Shown here in pieces: positions 43,209 to 50,261 of a DNA stretch of 64,000 nucleotides (positions are counted from its first letter, which is position 1; every line of letters starts with the position of its first letter). The translations under genes and the position numbers were made by a program. The notes under the pieces are model-generated. The model had not been told where the DNA came from. It saw only the letters and a program-made list of their open reading frames with translations, and made no database searches. Source of the DNA: Candidatus Coprovivens excrementavium (GTDB taxonomy: Bacteria; Bacillota_I; Bacilli_A; RF39; UBA660); the NCBI GenBank assembly GCA_944363975.1, contig CALVVU010000002.1:186001-250000 (forward strand), given 5' to 3'.

Positions 43209-43476
43209 ATGAATATAATAGATGAAGAAATATTATTAAATATCATCACTACGATGAATCACCTGAATTAAATAATCAATCTCATCAATAAAAAAAGCCT
43301 ATCAATTATTCTTAGAATACTATTATAGCCAACTATCTCTAAGAAAATATATTATCAATTCTATTCAAAATATGTTTGACGGTAATCTGGCTCTTCAAGA
43401 ATTATTAGATGAACTTGCGATTCCTTATCAAGATAATTCTAATAATCATCGTTTAGTAAAATATTTTAGTCGTTAA
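43209..43476 (+). pseudogene. Remnant of a third HEITH-family copy
   Basis: Starts with an ATG at 43209, then IIDEEILL, and in the next frame KYHHYDESPEL, which matches EIILRGYNPYP..PSPKL at the start of copy 2. The middle, including the HEITH motif, is missing. From about 43292 the frame reads KAYQLFLEYYYSQLSLRKYI and then NMFDGNLALQELLDEL, ending in KYFSR, matching the last 60 residues of copy 2. So it has a frameshift and an internal deletion of about 200 codons, and is dead. Confidence 0.75.
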
Positions 43477-43533
43477 AATTGACAATTATCTCTAAATAAT
43501 TTATGATTAACTTATTAGAGGTAGGTGATGTAT

Positions 43534-43602
43534 ATGATAAAAAATAAATTATTTAATTTAAATCTTTATCGTAAGTCATCCCTATCTAAACAATTAAATT
43601 AG
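43534..43602 (+). CDS. Possible 22-residue leader peptide upstream of rsgA
   Basis: A short frame with a strong AGGTAGGTGATG site 3-10 bases before its ATG. The product is basic (MIKNKLF... and ...YRKSSLSKQLN). It ends 16 bases before a pair of overlapping hairpins and 80 bases before rsgA. Its good ribosome binding site suggests that it is translated, perhaps as a regulatory leader, but it could also be the leftover start of a decayed gene. Confidence 0.35.
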   Translation: MIKNKLFNLNLYRKSSLSKQLN

Positions 43603-43617
43603 ATATCTTTTATATAG

Positions 43618-43653
43618 ACTTACAATAAAGTAAGTTCTTTTTATTTAGAACTT
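43618..43653 (+). promoter_or_regulatory. Two overlapping, mutually exclusive hairpins before rsgA
   Basis: Hairpin 1: ACTTAC (43618-43623) with GTAAGT (43630-43635), followed by TCTTTTTATTT, so it looks like a terminator. Hairpin 2: AAGTTCT (43632-43638) with AGAACTT (43647-43653). They share 43632-43635, so only one can form. This is the layout of an attenuator. Confidence 0.5.
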
Positions 43654-43681
43654 TTATTATAAGAAAGAAAGGTGAAATAAA

Positions 43682-44632
43682 ATAACTAAAAGATATCAAA
43701 ATATCTCTAAAAAAAATAATATATCTTATTCAAACTATCAAGATGATTATGGTATTGTAATAGAAACTTCATCTAATAAAGCATCTATTCTATATCAAGA
43801 TAGTATAAAAGAATATCCATTATCTAAAACACTACCATATATATGTAATAAAATTCTATATCCTGGTGATAAAGTAATTATTTCTAATCAAGAAATATCA
43901 GGTATTATTAAAAGAAAAAATATTTTAAGTCGTCAAAAAAAAGATTCTACTAGTATAAAAGAAATAACTACTAATAAAATAATAGCTACTAATATTGATT
44001 TAGCTATAATAGTCGTATCTGCTCAAGAACCTGATCTTCATCCTAAATTTATTGATCGTTATATAATCCTCCTAAAATCAAATAATATTCCCTTTATAAT
44101 ATGTTTAAATAAAGCTGATTTACTTACTAAAAAAGAGAGTAATATAATATCTATATACCATAATTTAAATATTCCTCTTATTAAGACATCTACTTATACT
44201 AAAGAAGGGATCCAAGACTTACTAAATATTATAAAAAATAAACAAACTATTTTAGTAGGTCATAGTGGAGTAGGTAAGTCATCACTTATTAATACTCTCT
44301 TAAATAACCATCTAACTAAAATAGGTAATATAAATCATCATAAAGGTCGTCATACTACAACTAAATCTAAATACTATAAGATAGATAACTATACAGGTAT
44401 TATTGATACCCCGGGTATTCGTTCCTTAGATTTATCTACTTATAATAAAGATGATATTAAAAATTACTTCTTAGAATTTATTCCCTATAATAGCTTATGT
44501 AAATATCCAAACTGTCTTCATCAAAACGAACCAATATCATCATGTAAAATAAAACAACTAGTTACTCAAGGGTTCATATCTAAAGAAAGATATGAAAGCT
44601 ATCTTAAAATAATTGATGAACTTTCATCGTAA
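43682..44632 (+). CDS. rsgA: Ribosome small-subunit biogenesis GTPase RsgA, apparent AUA start
   Basis: 316 codons. RsgA (YloQ/YjeQ) is a circularly permuted GTPase that helps finish the 30S subunit. Seen: N-terminal OB-type domain, G4 LNKAD, G1 VGHSGVGKSSLIN, the KGRHTTT switch, G3 DTPGIRSLDL, and the zinc part with CKYPNCLH and CKIK. The frame opens after TGA at 43673 and contains no ATG, GTG or TTG before the core domains; indeed no Met codon at all was seen in the frame. AGAAAGGTG ends 7 bases before ATA at 43682, exactly where a start is expected. The protein is otherwise complete, so AUA start, or an ATG-to-ATA change, is likely. Confidence 0.88.
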   Translation: MTKRYQNISKKNNISYSNYQDDYGIVIETSSNKASILYQDSIKEYPLSKTLPYICNKILYPGDKVIISNQEISGIIKRKNILSRQKKDSTSIKEITTNKIIATNIDLAIIVVSAQEPDLHPKFIDRYIILLKSNNIPFIICLNKADLLTKKESNIISIYHNLNIPLIKTSTYTKEGIQDLLNIIKNKQTILVGHSGVGKSSLINTLLNNHLTKIGNINHHKGRHTTTKSKYYKIDNYTGIIDTPGIRSLDLSTYNKDDIKNYFLEFIPYNSLCKYPNCLHQNEPISSCKIKQLVTQGFISKERYESYLKIIDELSS

Positions 44633-44658
44633 AATTTTAAATATTTTAAATACTATGC

Positions 44659-44689
44659 TAAAATATCCCCTATAAAGAAGGGGATATTT
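44659..44689 (+). promoter_or_regulatory. Extended -10 and SD-covering dyad
   Basis: TGC-TAAAAT (-10 box at 44659-44664) overlaps the left arm AAATATCCCC (44661-44670) of a dyad whose right arm GGGGATATTT (44680-44689) includes the ribosome binding site of the gene starting at 44690. Confidence 0.5.
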
Positions 44690-45865
44690 ATGTCTAAAGA
44701 AAAGATTGAATTTAAAGAAGCAATAGAATTATTTCTCTACAAAGTTATTCCTGACATTATGTGTGAAAATGAAGTTCCCAAAGTTAACTTTATTTTCCCA
44801 CCTGCCTCCTTTAAATTATTTAATTATGTTAAAGAACATCCATTTACTAAGGAAAATTATCTAATTCCTGATATTAAAGAAAGTGATATAACCCGTCTAT
44901 TACCATCTAATCAACAAGATCCTAGTTGTCCTACTATAATAGTTAAAGACCCCCTTAAATTCTTTCAATTACTAACTGATATAACTAATAGCTGGTTAAA
45001 ACAAAAAGATAAGTACTTTGGCTATGGAAGCGCTCGTTCCTTATTTATTCGTGGTATTAGAAGAATCTGGTTACGTATGAGTCCTAATGACTTTAATAAT
45101 GTTGAAGACTTCTTATCTAGACAATTGTCATTCTTAAAATCTACTACTTTTGATGAATATATAAATAAAACAATTCCTATATCAACATATCTTGATTACA
45201 CAATTAAAGCCACTAAAGAAGAAAACGAAACCTGGTGCGAAACTAATGATAAGATGACTTTCACTTTACATGATAATCAAGAAGAATATCACCAACTCCC
45301 AAGTATATACTTTGCTATCGAAGAACAAGAAAGTCAAACAATATGTTATATCTATGCTATTCAAAACTCTACAAATAAAAAGATTAATAAAAAAATATCT
45401 CGTAGTTTATATAAACTTAATGCTGGTATTCCAAATCCAATTGTTCATCCAAGTGCCGTATTAGCTCTTAAAATATTTATTGAAATGTTAAGTAATAGGG
45501 GAATAACTACTATCAAAGTGCCATGCCTTCAAGTCTTATCATATCGTTATCATCAACTACTTGCTGAAGAAACAAAAAATAATTTCGAAAGAAGGTGGAC
45601 TGATACAACTTTTGATATGATGAGACTTATGAATACTTCTGAAAAAAGAAGACTATTAGAAGAATATTATCATGATAAAACTTGGTACGAACATCTAGTT
45701 AATAAAGAAGACTTTATCTCTCAAAACAAAACCGAAAATCTTTACAATATCTTTTATCGTCTAGAAGAACAATTTGGTACTATAACTATTTTAAACGATC
45801 CATTTATTCAAGATGAATATCTTAATATTCAAATAAATCCAATAAAAAAACAAATCAAAAGATAA
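44690..45865 (+). CDS. Protein of unknown function
   Basis: 391 residues, cytoplasmic by the lack of a signal or membrane segment. It is helical in the first half and mixed later, with several Trp and Tyr and only five Cys. Notable stretches are YGSARSLFIRGIRRIWLRMSP (about 124-144) and RGITTIKVPCLQVLSYRYHQLL (about 268-290). No catalytic motif and no known family were recognised. It lies between rsgA and uppP but has its own -10 region and terminator, so it is probably transcribed alone. The ribosome binding site lies in a dyad. Confidence 0.7.
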   Translation: MSKEKIEFKEAIELFLYKVIPDIMCENEVPKVNFIFPPASFKLFNYVKEHPFTKENYLIPDIKESDITRLLPSNQQDPSCPTIIVKDPLKFFQLLTDITNSWLKQKDKYFGYGSARSLFIRGIRRIWLRMSPNDFNNVEDFLSRQLSFLKSTTFDEYINKTIPISTYLDYTIKATKEENETWCETNDKMTFTLHDNQEEYHQLPSIYFAIEEQESQTICYIYAIQNSTNKKINKKISRSLYKLNAGIPNPIVHPSAVLALKIFIEMLSNRGITTIKVPCLQVLSYRYHQLLAEETKNNFERRWTDTTFDMMRLMNTSEKRRLLEEYYHDKTWYEHLVNKEDFISQNKTENLYNIFYRLEEQFGTITILNDPFIQDEYLNIQINPIKKQIKR

Positions 45866-45882
45866 TTTTGATTTTGTTTTTT
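45848..45882 (+). terminator. Terminator of the 44690 gene
   Basis: AAACAAATCAAAA (45848-45860) pairs with TTTTGATTTTGTTT (45866-45879) with one bulge, then T. The stop codon lies in the loop. Confidence 0.75.
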
Positions 45883-45907
45883 ACATATAATAAAAGTATG
45901 TTATAAT
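45880..45907 (+). promoter_or_regulatory. uppP promoter
   Basis: TTTACA (45880-45885) and TATAAT (45902-45907), 16-base spacer, 20 bases before the gene. Confidence 0.65.
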
Positions 45908-45926
45908 CTTAAAGGAGTGTGATAAA

Positions 45927-46754
45927 ATGATTGAAATATTAAAAGCTATTTTATTTGGTATTGTCGAAGGAATTACTGAATGGTTACCAATCTCTTCTAC
46001 TGGCCATATGATTTTATTAGATGAATTTATTCATCTTGGAGTTAGTGAAGAATTCTATAAACTATTTGAAGTAGTTATTCAATTAGGAGCTATTTTAGCA
46101 GTTGTTATTATGTATTTTAAAACTATTTTTCCATGGGGCTTTGGTAAAACTAAGAAAGACACAAAAGATACTCTAAATCTATGGGGTAAAATATTAGTTG
46201 CCTGTATCCCTGCAGCTATAATCGGTATTTTATTAGATGACTGGTTAGATGAACATTTATATAATAGTGTTGTTGTTGCTTTAGCATTGATTATCTATGG
46301 TATTGCCTTTATTATTATGGAATCAAAAAATATCGGTTCAAGAAGTACTAAAAAATTAAATGATATATCATATAAACAAGCCTTAGGAGTAGGAGCATTT
46401 CAATTATTATCTCTAATTCCTGGAACAAGTCGTAGCGGCTCAACTATTCTAGGTGGTTTAGCTTTAGGATTAGAAAGAAGTGTCGCAGCTGAATTTACTT
46501 TCTTCTTAGCTATCCCTGTTATGGTAGGAGCATCTTTATTAAAACTATTAAAATATATTTTAAATGTTGGTTTTGTATTTAAAGCCTCAGAATTACTATT
46601 ATTAGGAGTTGGATGTTTAGTAGCTTTCATTGTTAGTATTTTAATTATTAAATTCTTAATGAACTATATTAGAAAACATGACTTCAAAGTATTTGGTTGG
46701 TATCGTATAGCTTTAGGTATCATAGTATTAATATATTTCTTTATAATCAAATAG
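45927..46754 (+). CDS. uppP: Undecaprenyl-diphosphatase
   Basis: 275 residues, multi-pass membrane protein (about 7-8 helices). It removes a phosphate from undecaprenyl pyrophosphate and so recycles the lipid carrier for peptidoglycan; in many bacteria it also gives bacitracin resistance. Seen: EGITEWLPISSTGHMIL with the catalytic Glu/His region and PGTSRSGSTILGGLALG, both strictly typical of the BacA family. Length is normal. It has its own promoter and terminator. It fits with the cell wall genes elsewhere in the window. Confidence 0.96.
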   Translation: MIEILKAILFGIVEGITEWLPISSTGHMILLDEFIHLGVSEEFYKLFEVVIQLGAILAVVIMYFKTIFPWGFGKTKKDTKDTLNLWGKILVACIPAAIIGILLDDWLDEHLYNSVVVALALIIYGIAFIIMESKNIGSRSTKKLNDISYKQALGVGAFQLLSLIPGTSRSGSTILGGLALGLERSVAAEFTFFLAIPVMVGASLLKLLKYILNVGFVFKASELLLLGVGCLVAFIVSILIIKFLMNYIRKHDFKVFGWYRIALGIIVLIYFFIIK

Positions 46755-46776
46755 AACACATTGTGTTCTATTTTTA
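46751..46776 (+). terminator. uppP terminator
   Basis: ATAGAACAC (46751-46759) pairs with GTGTTCTAT (46763-46771), followed by T. The stop codon is at the stem base. Confidence 0.85.
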
Positions 46777-46805
46777 TTTATGTTATAAATAAAGAAAAAC
46801 ATATC

Positions 46806-46892
46806 TAGAGTTTTATTCAATATCAAATATCCAATTCCTCTACTAAATTAGAGTAATACTCTACCTTGAAATAATAAAAAGTGTGCTATTGT
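46806..46892 (+). promoter_or_regulatory. Putative operator and promoter of an exporter module
   Basis: TAGAGT occurs at 46806 and 46849, and ACTCTA at 46858, giving the inverted repeat TAGAGT-AAT-ACTCTA (46849-46863), with CTCTA also at 46838. Three bases later comes TTGAAA (46866-46871), then a TGC extended -10, TATTGT (46887-46892). Confidence 0.5.
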
Positions 46893-46918
46893 TTAATATA
46901 AACAATAAAGGAGTATAT

Positions 46919-48139
46919 ATGAAAAATTATTTAATATTAATTTTAAAAAGAATAATAAGAGATTTTAAAAGTAGGTTAGTTATTCTATTAATTGCTTTAA
47001 TTCTATTATTAGGTACTATCGTTTCAATAAACGAAAAAACAACTGAGGAAATGCTCAGTAAAGAAACTTATTCTAAATATCATAATCGTCTTTATCAACT
47101 AGTAAAAAAAGAAAGCTATGAAACTAAGAAAAAAGATATAAAAGGAATTCCCCATATTATAACTATATTACATGAATATAATATCGCAAGCGAGTATTTA
47201 TCTAGTGAAGAATTCAAAACACCTAATACTGACCATACAATTCAAGCATATACAGCAGATAATCTCTCTCTTCCCAAGATTAAATATGGAACAAACTTCC
47301 CTGATAAACAAGGATTCTATATGGTTTGTCCTATAAATATGTATCCTAATAGTAATCTTAGCAGTAATAATATAAATTTTAAAATAACCAATAAAGATCG
47401 AATTGATATGCAACAATATCTTAATAAAACAATTCAATTCCAATTTGAAAATGTTAATAATATGAATATAAAAAAAGAATCAATAGATATTAAAATAGTT
47501 GGTTTATATGAAGTAAATAAGCATTCACTTGAAGATAATACTTGTTACATAAATGAATCTGCTAAAAAATATATTTATGATACATTAAATAATGATTTAC
47601 CTTCATATATTGAAAAAAGTAATCCTGAAGCAGCTGTTATTATAATTGATGATATAAAAAACCTTGAAGAAGTAGAAAGTGAACTTAGTAAAATAGGTTA
47701 TCGCTTAGATCCATATACTATTATAGATCCAAATTTTTTAATTGAAACAAAAAAGATAAACAAAACATACTCCCTAATCTTATCTATAATATGTGTCTTT
47801 TTACTTTTTCTTATATTATTTAAAGATACTAAAAATACTCTCAAATACAATAAATTACTTAAATATCTAGGTGCTAAAGATAACCATCTTTATTTAACAA
47901 ACCTTATTCACAATATCTTAATTATCCTATTAGCATTTATCTTATCCCTTATCTTATCATTTATTTATCGTGGATTATTAAATATTATTATCTATTTTCG
48001 TCCATTCTTATTCTCTAAGAATGAAATAATATTTTCTATTACTTATTTATTTAAAATATTTATAACAATTTTTATAAGTACAATTATTATCTCTATTTTA
48101 AATAATGTTTATATCAAATATAAACTAAATAAAAACTAG
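46919..48139 (+). CDS. FtsX-type permease (first of two in the module)
   Basis: 406 residues from the ATG at 46919, chosen because AAAGGAG precedes it by 7 bases; an upstream in-frame ATG at 46883 lacks a site. One helix (about 14-33), an extracellular part (about 40-275) and three helices (about 283-300, 325-352, 372-398) give the MacB/FtsX topology. The outer part contains IKIVGLYEVN, a common MacB-core pattern. With the ATPase and second permease downstream it forms a heterodimeric exporter. No dedicated regulator is adjacent. Confidence 0.78.
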   Translation: MKNYLILILKRIIRDFKSRLVILLIALILLLGTIVSINEKTTEEMLSKETYSKYHNRLYQLVKKESYETKKKDIKGIPHIITILHEYNIASEYLSSEEFKTPNTDHTIQAYTADNLSLPKIKYGTNFPDKQGFYMVCPINMYPNSNLSSNNINFKITNKDRIDMQQYLNKTIQFQFENVNNMNIKKESIDIKIVGLYEVNKHSLEDNTCYINESAKKYIYDTLNNDLPSYIEKSNPEAAVIIIDDIKNLEEVESELSKIGYRLDPYTIIDPNFLIETKKINKTYSLILSIICVFLLFLILFKDTKNTLKYNKLLKYLGAKDNHLYLTNLIHNILIILLAFILSLILSFIYRGLLNIIIYFRPFLFSKNEIIFSITYLFKIFITIFISTIIISILNNVYIKYKLNKN

Positions 48140-48148
48140 GAGGTCAAA

Positions 48149-48838
48149 ATGAATAATGTAGTATTAAAATGTCAGAGTTTAAAAAAGACATATAAAAAGA
48201 AAAATCGAAAATTAGTCATTTTAAAAGATATCAATTATGAGTTTAAATCTGGTCATGTTTATGCTATTGTTGGTAAAAGTGGAGCGGGAAAAACAACTTT
48301 AATAAATATCTTAGGTTTATTAAAAAAACAAGATAGTGGGAAAATCTTTATCTTAAATAACGATGTTTCTAAAATAAATGAAAATAAAGCTTCTGAAATA
48401 CGTAATAAAAATATTGGCTTTGTTTTTCAATCGTTTTATCTAGATCCTCTTTTGACTACCGAAGAAAATATCAAACTTCCAATGCTTTTAAATAATAGCC
48501 TAGATAAGATAAAAATAAATGAAAGAGTTAAAAAACTATTGAAAGAAGTTGAGCTAGAAGACCGCGAAACTCACTTTCCTAAAGAATTATCAGGTGGTGA
48601 GCAACAAAGGGTAGCTATAGCAAGAGCCTTAGCTAATAACCCTGATATTATTCTAGCTGATGAGCCAACAGGTTCTTTAGATCCTGAAAATGAAGAAAAT
48701 ATCTTAAATATCCTAAAAAGTCTTGCTAAAAAGGGAAAGTGTATTATTATTGTTACTCATAGTAAAACAGTAAGAGAATATGCTGATATTGTATTAGAAC
48801 TAAAAAAAGGAATATTAGAGGAAGTTTCTCGTGATTGA
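48149..48838 (+). CDS. ABC exporter ATPase
   Basis: 229 residues. Walker [10 protein letters not shown] (about 43-51), Q-loop [13 protein letters not shown], signature [14 protein letters not shown], Walker [14 protein letters not shown]-loop VTHSK. LolD/MacB-type ATPase. It lies between the two permease genes (9 bases after the first, overlapping the second by 8), so all three form one transporter. The ATPase at 60319 is a close relative (same SGGEQQRVA signature and ILADEPTG Walker B), which points to duplicated modules. Confidence 0.92.
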   Translation: MNNVVLKCQSLKKTYKKKNRKLVILKDINYEFKSGHVYAIVGKSGAGKTTLINILGLLKKQDSGKIFILNNDVSKINENKASEIRNKNIGFVFQSFYLDPLLTTEENIKLPMLLNNSLDKIKINERVKKLLKEVELEDRETHFPKELSGGEQQRVAIARALANNPDIILADEPTGSLDPENEENILNILKSLAKKGKCIIIVTHSKTVREYADIVLELKKGILEEVSRD

Positions 48839-49889
48839 ATACATAAAAACTAGATTTCGTGACCATCATAAATTACTAATATCTGTATCTTTACTTTTTA
48901 CAATATCTTTATTTATACTTATAGCTGAATTTCTTTTATCTTACTATCAATACACTATTAATAAAACAGTTGATAAAAAAGAAGCAAATAGAACACTAAT
49001 CATATATAATGTAACTAAAGAAATGACCAATCAAGACTTTATCGAATTATCTAAAATAAAGCATATTATTAATATATATGAAGAATATACTAATTGGAAT
49101 CTAAAAGAAAAAGATAAAATTTTTCTTCTCCAAAATAATTATAATATTACTAATACTAAAATAAATATTGGTCATAATATAAATTCACCTAATGAGGTTC
49201 TTATTAACAAAACAGCAGCTAACGAATACCATTTATCTATAGATGACCAAATTAATTTAAATGATAAATATAAAGTAAAAATAGTAGGTATCATTAATAA
49301 TGATGAAATACCATCAATCTATTTTGAAAATAAAGCTTTAAGAAATATAGCACTTCAAGAACAGGCTTTTTTAAATAAAATGAATATTGTTATTGATGAA
49401 TATCAAAATCTTAACTTCGTTATAAAAGAATTACAAAATAGAGGATATGAAGCTATTAAAAATGAAACACTAGATCAAGAAGTAAATAGATTAGAAGAAA
49501 TAATAAATAATATATCATTTGGTATCTACTTTATTATTCTGTTTACTATAGTAATTACATTTTCTATTTTTAATATTTTAGTTAAAAATGAAATAAAAAA
49601 TAATGCATTACTAAAATTAATAGGTTATAAAAATAAAAATATCGTATTTATGAATTTTATATATCTTCTAATTATAATAATCATCTCTCTTTTGAGTAAT
49701 TCAGTAATATATTTCTTTTTAAAATTAATATTAGATATTAATAATTGTTTCACCATTCCATATATAGAATATCTATCTATAATAAGTTATATTTTCTTAT
49801 TGTATTTTATAATCTTAGTAATCATTTCTCTCATTAATCATCTTAAACTTCATAAGATAGATATGTTAAATATTATTGAAGAATCATAA
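48831..49889 (+). CDS. FtsX-type permease (second of two in the module)
   Basis: 352 residues, starting at a GTG preceded by GAGGAAG and overlapping the ATPase gene. One helix (about 14-35), an outer part (about 40-225) with VLINKTAANEYHLSIDDQIN and KVKIVGIINNDE, then helices at about 233-252, 280-300 and 318-338. The segment KNNALLKLIGYKNKNIVFMN is the FtsX-family coupling region. It completes the exporter with the genes at 46919 and 48149. Export of a peptide is inferred from the family only. Confidence 0.78.
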   Translation: MIEYIKTRFRDHHKLLISVSLLFTISLFILIAEFLLSYYQYTINKTVDKKEANRTLIIYNVTKEMTNQDFIELSKIKHIINIYEEYTNWNLKEKDKIFLLQNNYNITNTKINIGHNINSPNEVLINKTAANEYHLSIDDQINLNDKYKVKIVGIINNDEIPSIYFENKALRNIALQEQAFLNKMNIVIDEYQNLNFVIKELQNRGYEAIKNETLDQEVNRLEEIINNISFGIYFIILFTIVITFSIFNILVKNEIKNNALLKLIGYKNKNIVFMNFIYLLIIIIISLLSNSVIYFFLKLILDINNCFTIPYIEYLSIISYIFLLYFIILVIISLINHLKLHKIDMLNIIEES

Positions 49890-49900
49890 GATTCTTTTTT
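49879..49900 (+). terminator. Terminator of the exporter module
   Basis: AAGAATC (49879-49885) pairs with GATTCTT (49890-49896) across ATAA, followed by T; the stop codon is in the loop region. Confidence 0.8.
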
Positions 49901-49901
49901 A

Positions 49902-49930
49902 TTTACAAATACCCCTATAGAGTATATAAT
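49902..49930 (+). promoter_or_regulatory. Copper operon promoter with CsoR operator in the spacer
   Basis: TTTACA (49902-49907), 17-base spacer, TATAAT (49925-49930). The spacer, 49909-49925, reads ATACCCCTATAGAGTAT, one base from the CsoR operator form ATACCCCTATAGGGTAT known from Firmicutes. Transcription should start near 49937, so the leader is only about 10 bases. Confidence 0.8.
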
Positions 49931-49946
49931 TATCTTGGTGATAAAA

Positions 49947-50252
49947 ATGCATAATTGTCAAAATTGTCAAAATTGTTCTAGAACAAAACATCGTACTATT
50001 GAAGAAAAAAAGAAAATTAACAAACGTTTAAATATTATTGAAGGTCAAGTAAAAGGAATAAAAAAGATGGTCGAAGAAGATCGTTACTGTGCTGATATTT
50101 TAATGCAAATTGCTGCCGTTGATAAAGCTCTAAAAAGTTTTGGTACTGAAATATTAAAAAGTCACTTATCTACTTGCGTAGTTGAAGACATAAAAAACAA
50201 CAATTTTGAAATAATAGATGAAGTAATAGATTTATTTAATAAATTGAAATAG
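49947..50252 (+). CDS. csoR: CsoR-family copper-sensing repressor
   Basis: 101 residues from the ATG at 49947 (GGTGAT before it). All-helical DUF156 repressor: RLNIIEGQVKGIKKMVEEDRYCADILMQIAAVDKAL, then LKSHLSTCV. The Cys in RYCADI, His and Cys in SHLSTC give the C-H-C copper site. When Cu(I) binds, it leaves the operator and releases copA. The N-terminus adds NCQNCQNC, encoded by three tandem 9-base repeats, which could bind extra metal. The operator lies in its own promoter, and copA follows in the same transcript. Confidence 0.92.
   Translation: MHNCQNCQNCSRTKHRTIEEKKKINKRLNIIEGQVKGIKKMVEEDRYCADILMQIAAVDKALKSFGTEILKSHLSTCVVEDIKNNNFEIIDEVIDLFNKLK
49953..49976 (+). repeat. Three tandem 9-base repeats at the csoR start
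   Basis: AATTGTCAA occurs at 49953 and 49962, with a partial third copy AATTGT at 49971. They encode NCQ-NCQ-NCS. Confidence 0.85.
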
Positions 50253-50261
50253 GGTGTAGAT

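Noticed and set aside
41508-43480. IS element or transposon around the tandem HEITH genes
   Set aside because: No terminal inverted repeats, no transposase motif and no target duplication were seen; simple tandem duplication and decay explain the pattern.
43534-43602. Small frame before rsgA as spoVM
   Set aside because: Bacillus spoVM lies near rsgA, but the residues do not match the SpoVM helix.
43682-43690. rsgA as a pseudogene or 5'-truncated gene
   Set aside because: All GTPase and zinc motifs are intact, the frame has no internal stop over 316 codons, and a well-placed ribosome binding site precedes ATA. Loss of the start codon remains possible but decay is not visible.
49953-49976. 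CRISPR-like or satellite repeat
   Set aside because: Only about three 9-base copies inside a coding region; they encode NCQ.
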